The notes beneath the pieces were generated by a model that saw only the letters and a program-made list of their open reading frames with translations, was not told the origin of the DNA and searched no databases. Positions 1 through 5,277 of a stretch of 5,277 bases of DNA are shown one piece after another. Origin of the DNA: an uncultured Rhodospirillaceae bacterium (GTDB lineage: Bacteria; Pseudomonadota; Alphaproteobacteria; Rhodospirillales; Casp-alpha2); the NCBI GenBank assembly GCA_913048145.1, contig CAJWVP010000219.1:1-5277 (forward strand), read 5' to 3'. Each line of letters starts with the position of its first letter. The stretch's first letter is position 1. The position numbers and the translations under genes were made by a program.

Positions 1-645
1 GAGGATTCGAAAGGCAAGACGCAACAGATCCCCGTCGACCGGGTGATCTCAGCTGTCGGGGTCGTTGGTAACATCGAGGACATCGGGCTAGAAACTACCA
101 AAGTGAAGACCGATAGGGGCTGCATTGTCATCGACGGCCACAGCCGCACGGCCGAACCCGGCGTTTACGCCATCGGCGACGTCGCCGGCCCGCCCATGCT
201 GGCCCACAAGGCCGAGCACGAGGGTGTCATTTGTATCGAGAATATCGCCGGCCTGGATACGCATCCTATGAAAAAAGAGCATATTCCGGGCTGCACTTAT
301 TGCCACCCACAGGTCGCCAGCGTCGGCCTAACGGAAGCCAATGCAAAAAAGGCTGGTCACGAGGTCAAGATCGGTCGCTTCTCCTTCATCGGCAACGGGA
401 AGGCCATCGCGCTTGGCGAACCAGATGGCATGATCAAAACCATCTTTAACAAGAAGACGGGAGAGCTTCTGGGTGCGCACATGGTCGGCGCCGAGGTTAC
501 CGAGCTGATCCAGGGCTACGTGATCGCAATGGGTCTTGAGACCACGGAAGAAGACCTCATGCACACGGTCTTCCCGCATCCGACGCTATCTGAGATGATG
601 CACGAGTCAGTACTCGACGCTTATGACCGCGTGATACACATGTAG
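1..645 (+). CDS. lpdA: Dihydrolipoyl dehydrogenase (E3), 3' part of gene
   Basis: Flavoprotein E3 subunit that reoxidises dihydrolipoyl groups with NAD+ in the pyruvate dehydrogenase or related 2-oxoacid dehydrogenase complexes in the cytoplasm. The frame is open from base 1 and ends at TAG 643-645. The 214 residues cover roughly the last 45% of a normal protein of about 465 residues. Visible are the FAD-contacting segment YAIGDVAGPPMLAHKAEHEG (fragment residues 57-76) and the C-terminal interface domain. Near the end is PHPTLSEMMHE, which holds the His-Glu dyad (fragment H193 and E198) that activates the catalytic thiol of the partner subunit. The redox-active CxxxxC and N-terminal FAD fold lie upstream of the window. 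The sequence type (GRFSFIGNGKAIALGE, GAHMVGAEVTELIQGY) is that of the alphaproteobacterial pyruvate-complex E3. The lipoyl synthase gene downstream fits this role. The GTG at 43 is internal, not a start. Identification is secure. Confidence 0.96.
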   Translation, partial: EDSKGKTQQIPVDRVISAVGVVGNIEDIGLETTKVKTDRGCIVIDGHSRTAEPGVYAIGDVAGPPMLAHKAEHEGVICIENIAGLDTHPMKKEHIPGCTYCHPQVASVGLTEANAKKAGHEVKIGRFSFIGNGKAIALGEPDGMIKTIFNKKTGELLGAHMVGAEVTELIQGYVIAMGLETTEEDLMHTVFPHPTLSEMMHESVLDAYDRVIHM

Positions 646-651
646 GCCACC

Positions 652-837
652 ATGACAAGTACTCGCTTTACCGATCAAGAAGTCGTCCTCTACCGGGCAA
701 ACGGGATCGGCATTCCGCTCGGTTTCAAGCTACCCGACGAAGATTTAGCTCGCTTGCGCAGCGCTTACAACCGGCTGTTGGAACGTAACACCAACACTAT
801 GACAAATCGGGCGTGGGAACCTATCTTAAAACCATGA
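652..837 (+). pseudogene. Probable 5' remnant of a phytanoyl-CoA dioxygenase (PhyH) family gene
   Basis: A 61-codon ORF begins 6 nt after the lpdA stop. The first 45 or so residues read like the start of PhyH-family Fe(II)/2-oxoglutarate oxygenases: FTDQEVVLYRANGIGIPLGF, then a helix of the type LPDEDLARLRSAYNRLLERN. From about residue 46 the resemblance stops (NTNTMTNRAWEPILKP) and the frame ends at TGA 835-837. Intact family members are about 250-300 residues and carry an HxD...H iron site and a 2-oxoglutarate-binding Arg; all of that is absent, so no oxygenase activity is possible. Its stop overlaps the lipA ATG as ATGA (834-837), so if translated it could couple translation into lipA. No good ribosome-binding site is visible before 652. 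The PhyH assignment rests on recognising a short N-terminal pattern. The alternative is a small, unrelated lipA leader gene. Confidence 0.55.
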
Positions 838-1805
838 GTAGCGTTGAAAATCTACCCCGTAAAGGGGATCGCCTTCGGCACCCGGAAAAGGCCAAGAACA
901 CGCCCAATCCGGTGCAGCGGAAACCCGATTGGATCCGCGTCAAAGCGCCCAACTCACAAGAATACAACGAGACGCGCAAACTCATGCGCGAAGCTAATCT
1001 GCATACGGTCTGCGAGGAGGCCGCGTGCCCCAACATCGGCGAATGTTGGTCGGCACGGCACGCCACGGTGATGATCCTGGGCGATATTTGCACCCGGGCC
1101 TGCGCATTCTGCAACGTGGCCACAGGCAAACCCAACATGGTTGACCCCATGGAGCCCGAGAATCTGGCTATTTCCGTCTCTAAGATGGGAATGCGCCACG
1201 TGGTGATCACGTCCGTGGACCGCGACGACCTGGACGACGGCGGCGCCGAACAATTTGTTCAATGTATCAACCGCATCCACGAGACTTCGCGGGACACAAC
1301 GGTGGAGATTTTGACGCCAGATTTCCGCGACAAACCCGATAGCGCGCTGGAAAACGTCATCGCCGCTAAGCCCGATGTCTTCAACCACAATCTGGAGACC
1401 GTACCGCGTCTGTATCCCACGATCCGGCCGGGCGCGCGGTATTTCCATTCCTTGAAGATTCTGGCACGGGCGAAGGAGCTGGACCCCATGGTGTTCACCA
1501 AATCCGGAATCATGGTCGGTTTGGGTGAGGAGAAGACGGAGGTCCTGCAGGTCATGGACGATCTTCGCTCCGCCGACGTAGATTTCCTGACTATCGGTCA
1601 ATATCTCTCGCCAACCCTGCGCCACGCGCCCATCGACCGCTTCGTGACACCGGACGAGTTTGCCGAATACAAACGCATCGGCCTCGCTAAAGGCTTCCTG
1701 CATGTGGCATCAACCCCATTGACACGGTCCAGCTATCATGCGGACGATGATTTCCAGGCATTGCGAGCCGCCCGGCAAGCCGCATTGGAAGTGTCGGGCA
1801 GCTAG
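834..1805 (+). CDS. lipA: Lipoyl synthase (radical SAM)
   Basis: Inserts sulfur at C6 and C8 of protein-bound octanoyl groups to make the lipoyl cofactor used by E2 subunits and the glycine cleavage H protein. The 323-residue product has the auxiliary 4Fe-4S cluster motif CX4CX5C (C60, C65, C71), whose cluster donates sulfur. It also has the radical-SAM motif CTRACAFC (C86, C90, C93) and the C-terminal RSSYHAD (R298-D304) with the conserved cluster-ligating serine. Length and the segments NIGECW, VDRDDLDDGGA and NHNLETVPRLY are typical of the family. I chose ATG 834 because it gives the usual alphaproteobacterial N-terminus leading to RHPEKA and QRKPDWIRVKAP. An in-frame GTG at 813 would add seven unsupported residues. 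Neither start has a strong Shine-Dalgarno. The gene overlaps the preceding small ORF by 4 nt and follows lpdA, so co-expression with the pyruvate dehydrogenase genes is likely. Confidence 0.97.
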   Translation: MSSVENLPRKGDRLRHPEKAKNTPNPVQRKPDWIRVKAPNSQEYNETRKLMREANLHTVCEEAACPNIGECWSARHATVMILGDICTRACAFCNVATGKPNMVDPMEPENLAISVSKMGMRHVVITSVDRDDLDDGGAEQFVQCINRIHETSRDTTVEILTPDFRDKPDSALENVIAAKPDVFNHNLETVPRLYPTIRPGARYFHSLKILARAKELDPMVFTKSGIMVGLGEEKTEVLQVMDDLRSADVDFLTIGQYLSPTLRHAPIDRFVTPDEFAEYKRIGLAKGFLHVASTPLTRSSYHADDDFQALRAARQAALEVSGS

Positions 1806-1817
1806 GCAACGCGCTGC

Positions 1818-1822
1818 GGAGA
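1818..1822 (+). promoter_or_regulatory. Ribosome-binding site of the TauD-like dioxygenase gene
   Basis: GGAGA lies 7 nt before ATG 1830, inside the 24-nt gap after lipA. It is the clearest Shine-Dalgarno in the + strand block and supports ATG 1830 as the start. No promoter-like sequence fits in the gap, so the gene is probably read from the lipA transcript. Confidence 0.6.
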
Positions 1823-1829
1823 ACGCCAG

Positions 1830-2846
1830 ATGAGCGAAAACCGGCCCCAAATACCAATTGACGAGCCGTGCAACTGGACGGCGGCGGATTTGTCCTCGGC
1901 ACCCAAGCCCCACTACCTACTTGATTCGGCAATGATCAACGAGATAGAGACTGCCGCCCGGGCCGCCCTCGCAGAAGGCCGGCCACATTACGAATGGCGG
2001 AAAACGGACTTCGATCTCCAGGTTTCCAGGCCGATGTTGGCTAAGGCCTACGCTGATATCGAAGATGGCGCCGGGTTTGCCATTGTTGAAGGATGGCCCG
2101 TGGATGATCACAGCTACGACATGAACGTCGCCGCCTACGGGGTGATCGCGTCGCATATCGGGGAAATCAAGATTCAAAACTACGAGGGGGACTGGGTCGT
2201 CGATGTGGTAAATGCAGACAAACCCTATTCCCACACATCGCGGGGCTACCAAAGTGCCGATCTATTACCATTCCATTCGGACGGCGCAGATATCTCAGGC
2301 CTTCTCGGGTTGGGCGAAGCCGCGTGGGGCGGCGAGACGATCCTGGTCAGCGCCATTACCCTTTATAATATTATCGCAGACGAACGGCCGGATGTGCTAA
2401 CGATCCTAGAACGTGGCTTCTATCATCACCGGCGGGGCCAACATCCGGCGGGCGAGCATCCCTTGTCCCCTGATCGCATTCCCGTTTTTGCATTTCACAA
2501 CGGACTATTGCATAGCTGCTACAACCGCAATCCTATCGAATGGGTCCGCCACGAGGGCATGGAGCTGATGGATAGGGAGATCGAGGCCCTGGATGTCATT
2601 GACGCCATCGTCGCCCGCCCAGAACTCCAGATGTCCATCAACATCGGCTTAGGGGAGATATTGTTCTTCAATAACTTTACCGCACTTCATTCGCGGACCG
2701 CCTTCGAGGATGACGCCAATCACAAACGCCATCTGGTTCGGCTGTGGCTGGAAAATCCAAACAGCAAGCGCCTCGGCGAGACCTTGTTAGATCTCTACGT
2801 CCCCGGTACGTCCCGCTATGAAGGTGTGGGGGACACACGGCAATAG
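1830..2846 (+). CDS. TauD/TfdA-family Fe(II)/2-oxoglutarate-dependent dioxygenase
   Basis: Predicted cytoplasmic oxygenase of 338 residues that would couple oxidative decarboxylation of 2-oxoglutarate to hydroxylation or cleavage of an unknown substrate. The iron facial triad is visible as H149-x-D151 in LLPFHSDGADISGLL and H287 in FFNNFTALHSRTAF. The 2-oxoglutarate carboxylate is probably bound by R300 or R304 in KRHLVRLWLENP. GYQSADLLPFHSDGAD, WGGETILVSA and the LHSRTAFED block match a broad clade usually annotated only as TauD/TfdA family; the N-terminal PCNWTAADL is also typical of it. It is not clearly TauD itself, and no taurine, sulfonate or transport genes are nearby, so the substrate is unknown. 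No signal peptide is seen. It follows lipA by 24 nt, where many alphaproteobacteria have ratA instead, and converges with the - strand gene ending at 2881. Confidence 0.9.
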   Translation: MSENRPQIPIDEPCNWTAADLSSAPKPHYLLDSAMINEIETAARAALAEGRPHYEWRKTDFDLQVSRPMLAKAYADIEDGAGFAIVEGWPVDDHSYDMNVAAYGVIASHIGEIKIQNYEGDWVVDVVNADKPYSHTSRGYQSADLLPFHSDGADISGLLGLGEAAWGGETILVSAITLYNIIADERPDVLTILERGFYHHRRGQHPAGEHPLSPDRIPVFAFHNGLLHSCYNRNPIEWVRHEGMELMDREIEALDVIDAIVARPELQMSINIGLGEILFFNNFTALHSRTAFEDDANHKRHLVRLWLENPNSKRLGETLLDLYVPGTSRYEGVGDTRQ

Positions 2847-2880
2847 ACGATCGGCATTCACCGGCGGACCGCGCAAACAG

Positions 2881-3492
2881 CTAGTCGGATGGTGTGGCAA
2901 ACATCCGCGCCATCATGCAATCGCCTTGTTCCAAGCGGCGCGCCAGAAACGCCTGGGTGCGCTCTTGTCCCGGCGTATCGTCTCCCGCCCATACCCACAA
3001 AGTCGCTAGGACCAGCATGGAACCGCCTAATTCATCGGCCTGGCGTTGCCGGCCGTAGCTGTCGATCATGGCCGCGTCCAGGATCAAATGAACCAGTCGC
3101 GATAGGCTGAACACCATGGGAATCCAATGATGGGGATGGGATGGATAGAGTTTCTGTCTGATGATCTGGGCACTGACCTGGCGCTCCGCTGCCAGCGCAT
3201 TAAGCCAGCGCATGATCACCTCAAACAGCCGGTCTTTGGCCGGCTTTTTCGCAAAACCACGCTTTGTGGGCACCGCCAAGGTTTGGCTCGCACGTGTGAA
3301 CCAGGCATCCGCAATGTCGTCCATGTCGCGAAACCGATCATGAATTTGGGCCAGCGGGACGCCGAAATGCATCGCCACATGCATCATGCGAACCCGCGCC
3401 CAACCGTCCCGTGCGGCCAAGGCGATGGCTGCGTCGACGATGGCGTCGGCGGATGGCGGCGATGGCTTGGTGTGGCGCGTGCTTTTGGTCAT
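2881..3492 (-). CDS. TetR-like helix-turn-helix protein with COQ9-like C-terminus
   Basis: A 203-residue protein. Residues 14-62 form a TetR-type DNA-binding head: ADAIVDAAIALAARDGW is helix 1, followed by an HTH with VAMHFGVPLAQIHDRF and the trailing DIADAWF. The C-terminal half, especially LATLWVWAGDDTPGQERTQA and LARRLEQG (about 162-189), resembles the COQ9/RpsU-divergently-transcribed type of domain found in many alphaproteobacterial TetR/AcrR annotations. COQ9 itself shares the TetR fold and binds lipids, so this may be a lipid-responsive regulator or a COQ9-like ubiquinone accessory protein. The recognition helix looks weak in basic residues, which leaves DNA binding uncertain. Start ATG 3492 gives a clean family-like N-terminus; ATG 3507 would add five residues, and neither has a clear ribosome-binding site. 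The gene follows the methyltransferase by 11-26 nt, so it is probably co-transcribed with it. Confidence 0.82.
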   Translation of the reverse strand: MTKSTRHTKPSPPSADAIVDAAIALAARDGWARVRMMHVAMHFGVPLAQIHDRFRDMDDIADAWFTRASQTLAVPTKRGFAKKPAKDRLFEVIMRWLNALAAERQVSAQIIRQKLYPSHPHHWIPMVFSLSRLVHLILDAAMIDSYGRQRQADELGGSMLVLATLWVWAGDDTPGQERTQAFLARRLEQGDCMMARMFATPSD

Positions 3493-3518
3493 AACGCAAT
3501 ATGTCATAAGTCGCCAGG

Positions 3519-4799
3519 TTATGCGGGACGCCGGAAGACCCCAACGATTTCCACGTGCGCAGTATACCGAAATTGATCGACAGCGCACACCCAATCCAGG
3601 CCATACCCCCCATCAACCAAGGCGCGGGCGTCACGGGCGAATGTCCCGGGATCGCATGAGACCGCAATCACTAAGGGCACATCCGCATCCGCTAGAGCCT
3701 TGGCCTGGTTATGGGCACCGGCGCGCGGCGGATCGAAAATGACGGCTTCGAAGTCTGACAATTCCACCGGCGTCAGAGGGTCACGGGCTAGGTCCCGGAC
3801 GGCCGCCGTCACTGGCTTCAGGTTCGGTGTATGGCGGGCCGCACGGTCAAGGGCGGCGACAGCGTCAGCGTTCCCATCAGCTGCATAAATCCGTGCCGTT
3901 TGCGCCAACCGCAATGCAAATGGACCAATCCCGCAGTAGAGGTCCGCGATATGTTGCACATCGATCAAAGAGCTCAGAACCAAGTCGCTCAGCATCTCCT
4001 CGCCGGCCGCCGTCGCCTGAAGAAAGCCGCCCGGCGCGGCAACCACTTGCGCCGACCCCATATGCAGATAGGGTGCTCGTCTTTCGACCACGATATCGGT
4101 GTTCCAGGTCACCCGCGCCAGGTCATATTCATGGGCCGCGTCAGCCAGTGCGACCTGGCGATCATAGGAAAGATCGCCAGCATGACGAAGGTCACAATCC
4201 AGACCATTTTCGGTTTCGGTCCAGTGCAGATTGACCTCACCATTTTCCAGATCAAGGGCCGCCGCCATGCTCGCGCTCATATCGAATACCGAGTGGAGGC
4301 CGGGGGTGAGTAGCATGCAGTGATCGACGGCGCGAAGCTGATGGCCGCGTACCCGCATGAACCCGACGAATACGCGACCACCTTGGCCCCGAGCGTGAAC
4401 GCTGACACGCCGTCGCCCTGCACCGTGTGCGTCTAACAGGTCCGGGACGTCCGCCGCCAAGCCGCGTCGCGACAAGGCCGTGCGGACCATATCTAGCTTC
4501 CATGCCCGATAGTCGACATCGGCTATATGCTGGATCGCGCAACCGCCACAACAACCAAAATGCAGACACGGCGCCTGCACGCGGTTGGCGGCCGGGGCCA
4601 GGACCTCCAGCAAACGGCCTCGTTCGCCGCGCACTTCTGCGCGGACGGTTTCGCCGGGTAGCGCATAGGGAACGTAAACTGACCGGTCGGCTAGATCCGC
4701 GATGCCGTCTCCTCTACGACCCATCCTCAAAATCTCGAGTTCGCGCATTTCTGCCACGGGTTCCCGGCGGCGGCGGGGACGGCGACGGAACAAAAGCAT
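3519..4799 (-). CDS. TRAM-domain 4Fe-4S RNA (uracil-5-)-methyltransferase, RlmD/RumA type
   Basis: SAM-dependent enzyme predicted to make 5-methyluridine in structured RNA, most likely 23S rRNA. Numbered from ATG 4799 (426 aa): an N-terminal TRAM-like beta domain (about 18-70), the iron-sulfur motif CX5CGGC (C78, C84, C87) with a likely fourth ligand C161, the SAM-binding loop LYCGIGPF (287-294), FDPPRAGA (355-362), the catalytic nucleophile C382 in AVSCDPGTFARDA, and the C-terminal DQFRYTAHVE with catalytic base E417. The usual SCNP motif reads SCDP here. The start is uncertain: ATG 4799 has AGGAG only 1 nt upstream, TTG 4793 has the same AGGAG at an ideal 6 nt, and ATG 4748 begins right at the conserved domain (MRELEILRMGRRGDGIA). 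The segment between these starts is Arg-rich. Family assignment is firm; the exact modified site (RlmD versus RlmC or TrmA) is inferred from the TRAM domain. Confidence 0.92.
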   Translation of the reverse strand: MLLFRRRPRRRREPVAEMRELEILRMGRRGDGIADLADRSVYVPYALPGETVRAEVRGERGRLLEVLAPAANRVQAPCLHFGCCGGCAIQHIADVDYRAWKLDMVRTALSRRGLAADVPDLLDAHGAGRRRVSVHARGQGGRVFVGFMRVRGHQLRAVDHCMLLTPGLHSVFDMSASMAAALDLENGEVNLHWTETENGLDCDLRHAGDLSYDRQVALADAAHEYDLARVTWNTDIVVERRAPYLHMGSAQVVAAPGGFLQATAAGEEMLSDLVLSSLIDVQHIADLYCGIGPFALRLAQTARIYAADGNADAVAALDRAARHTPNLKPVTAAVRDLARDPLTPVELSDFEAVIFDPPRAGAHNQAKALADADVPLVIAVSCDPGTFARDARALVDGGYGLDWVCAVDQFRYTAHVEIVGVFRRPA

Positions 4800-4800
4800 A

Positions 4801-4805
4801 CTCCT
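4801..4805 (-). promoter_or_regulatory. Shine-Dalgarno sequence deciding the methyltransferase start
   Basis: AGGAG on the minus strand precedes ATG 4799 by 1 nt, which is too close for efficient use, and the in-frame TTG at 4793 by 6 nt, which is ideal. If this site is real, the protein may start at the TTG (424 aa). If homologues lack the Arg-rich leader, ATG 4748 is the better start and this site is incidental. Confidence 0.4.
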
Positions 4806-4840
4806 GATCACGTTTGTTGCATTGTTGACCCTCAGGAAGC

Positions 4841-4854
4841 AGGAGTCCATAAGG
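4841..4854 (+). promoter_or_regulatory. Ribosome-binding region of the ratA-serB reading frame
   Basis: The leader of the rightmost gene holds AGGAG at 4841-4845 (13 nt before ATG 4859) and AAGG at 4851-4854 (4 nt before it). Either could bind the ribosome, though both lie off the optimal spacing. They support translation from ATG 4859, which also matches the usual N-terminus of RatA/COQ10 proteins. The region between the divergent genes (4800-4858) must also hold their promoters, unless the + gene is read through from elsewhere. Confidence 0.45.
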
Positions 4855-4858
4855 CGCT

Positions 4859-5277
4859 ATGCCAACGCATGCTGAGAAACGGGTGCTGCCTTACACACCT
4901 GCCCAATTGTTCGACCTGGTGGCTGACGTGAAGCAATATCCAGCGTTCCTACCGTGGTGCCTGGCTGTCCGCGTCCGACATCGCGAAATAGCGGAAACCA
5001 CCGTTGGCGGCGAGGAACTGCTGGTCGCCGACATGGAATCGACCATCATCGAGAATGAAATGCTGGACGAGCTGGCGGCCACATATGGCATCGATGAAGC
5101 TATCGCGGACATAACCGCGCGCGCCATGGCCGGTGAACTGGAATTCGACGCCGCCATCAAGAAACGTGTTGCGATGCTGAAAGGCCTGAGCGAAAGCGCG
5201 CTAAATGACGCGCTCGCGACTATCCGTATCACGCCGGGTGCCGCCGCCCTCGTCGCAACCATGCGTACCAAAAAAGC
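4859..5277 (+). CDS. In-frame RatA/COQ10 (START) N-terminus joined to phosphoserine phosphatase SerB; runs off window
   Basis: The frame is open from ATG 4859 to the window end (139 codons plus 2 bases, no stop). Residues 1 to about 57 are a textbook start of the RatA/COQ10 family of polyketide-cyclase/START proteins, which bind ubiquinone-like lipids: AEKRVLPYTPAQLFDLVADV and QYPAFLPWCLAVRVRHRE. From LLVADM (54-59) onward the protein is the HAD phosphatase SerB: DMEST (58-62, nucleophile D58), NEMLDELA (66-73), DITARAMAGELEFDAAIKKR (84-103), VAMLKGL, ITPGAAALVATMR. SerB releases serine from phosphoserine, the last step of serine synthesis. RatA proteins normally also have LLVADM-like sequence followed by a beta-strand of type TVGYK; here the switch falls exactly at that shared peptide. 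Two thirds of the START fold and the SerB N-terminal domain are missing. The acid/base Asp of DxDxT is Glu (E60). It could be a real fusion, a pseudogene, or an assembly chimera. Confidence 0.85.
   Translation, partial: MPTHAEKRVLPYTPAQLFDLVADVKQYPAFLPWCLAVRVRHREIAETTVGGEELLVADMESTIIENEMLDELAATYGIDEAIADITARAMAGELEFDAAIKKRVAMLKGLSESALNDALATIRITPGAAALVATMRTKK

Noticed and set aside
813..833. Upstream GTG start for lipA
   Set aside because: It adds seven residues (V/MGTYLKT) not typical of LipA N-termini and has no better ribosome-binding site than ATG 834.
954..1703. 249-codon minus-strand open frame opposite lipA
   Set aside because: It lies entirely within lipA, which carries all lipoyl synthase motifs; the minus translation shows no domain.
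2847..2880. Possible bidirectional terminator between the convergent genes
   Set aside because: The 34-nt gap has no stable stem followed by a T-run on either strand; only trivially short GC complementarity is present.
3831..4313. 160-codon + strand open frame opposite the RNA methyltransferase
   Set aside because: It is a shadow of the methyltransferase gene, with no recognisable motif and no ribosome-binding site.
4825..4853. Possible sigma70 promoter: TTGACC, 17-nt spacer, CATAAG
   Set aside because: The -10 matches only 4 of 6 positions, and transcription would begin almost at ATG 4859, bypassing the ribosome-binding region; too weak to annotate.
4891..5271. 126-codon open frame on the minus strand, rich in Ser and Ala
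   Set aside because: It is the antisense shadow of the ratA-serB frame, whose + strand translation has clear family motifs; the minus translation is low complexity with no recognisable domain.

Overview
The window looks like chromosomal DNA of an alphaproteobacterium, possibly a marine or Rhodospirillales-like lineage. I infer this from the LpdA and LipA sequence types, the lpdA-lipA-ratA(COQ10) gene neighbourhood, and the TetR-type protein with a COQ9-like C-terminus. No species-level assignment is possible from the sequence alone. Coding density is very high: no gap exceeds about 60 bases, and no RNA gene, insertion sequence, CRISPR array or clear repeat is visible.

Left block, + strand (1-2846): the 3' part of lpdA (E3 of the pyruvate dehydrogenase complex); a 61-codon ORF that resembles only the N-terminus of a phytanoyl-CoA dioxygenase; lipA (lipoyl synthase), which overlaps that ORF by an ATGA; and an intact TauD/TfdA-family Fe(II)/2-oxoglutarate dioxygenase. 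The spacings (6 nt, 4-nt overlap, 24 nt) suggest one transcript. LpdA and LipA belong together functionally: LipA makes the lipoyl cofactor that LpdA reoxidises. The dioxygenase and the dioxygenase remnant look like accessory passengers.

Middle block, - strand (2881 to about 4799): a TRAM/Fe-S RNA m5U methyltransferase (RlmD/RumA type) followed closely by a TetR-like protein with a COQ9-like C-terminus. This pair converges with the dioxygenase across 34 nt and has no visible terminator.

Right edge, + strand (4859 to the end): the most unusual object. An open reading frame begins as a canonical RatA/COQ10 START-domain protein for about 57 codons. At the shared peptide LLVADM it switches, in frame, into the catalytic domain of phosphoserine phosphatase SerB, then runs off the window. 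It is either a genuine gene fusion made by deletion or recombination at a short homology, or an assembly chimera. The second aspartate of the SerB DxDxT motif is also glutamate here. I see no evidence of a new multi-gene defence or mobile system; the interest lies in this chimera and in the truncated dioxygenase.
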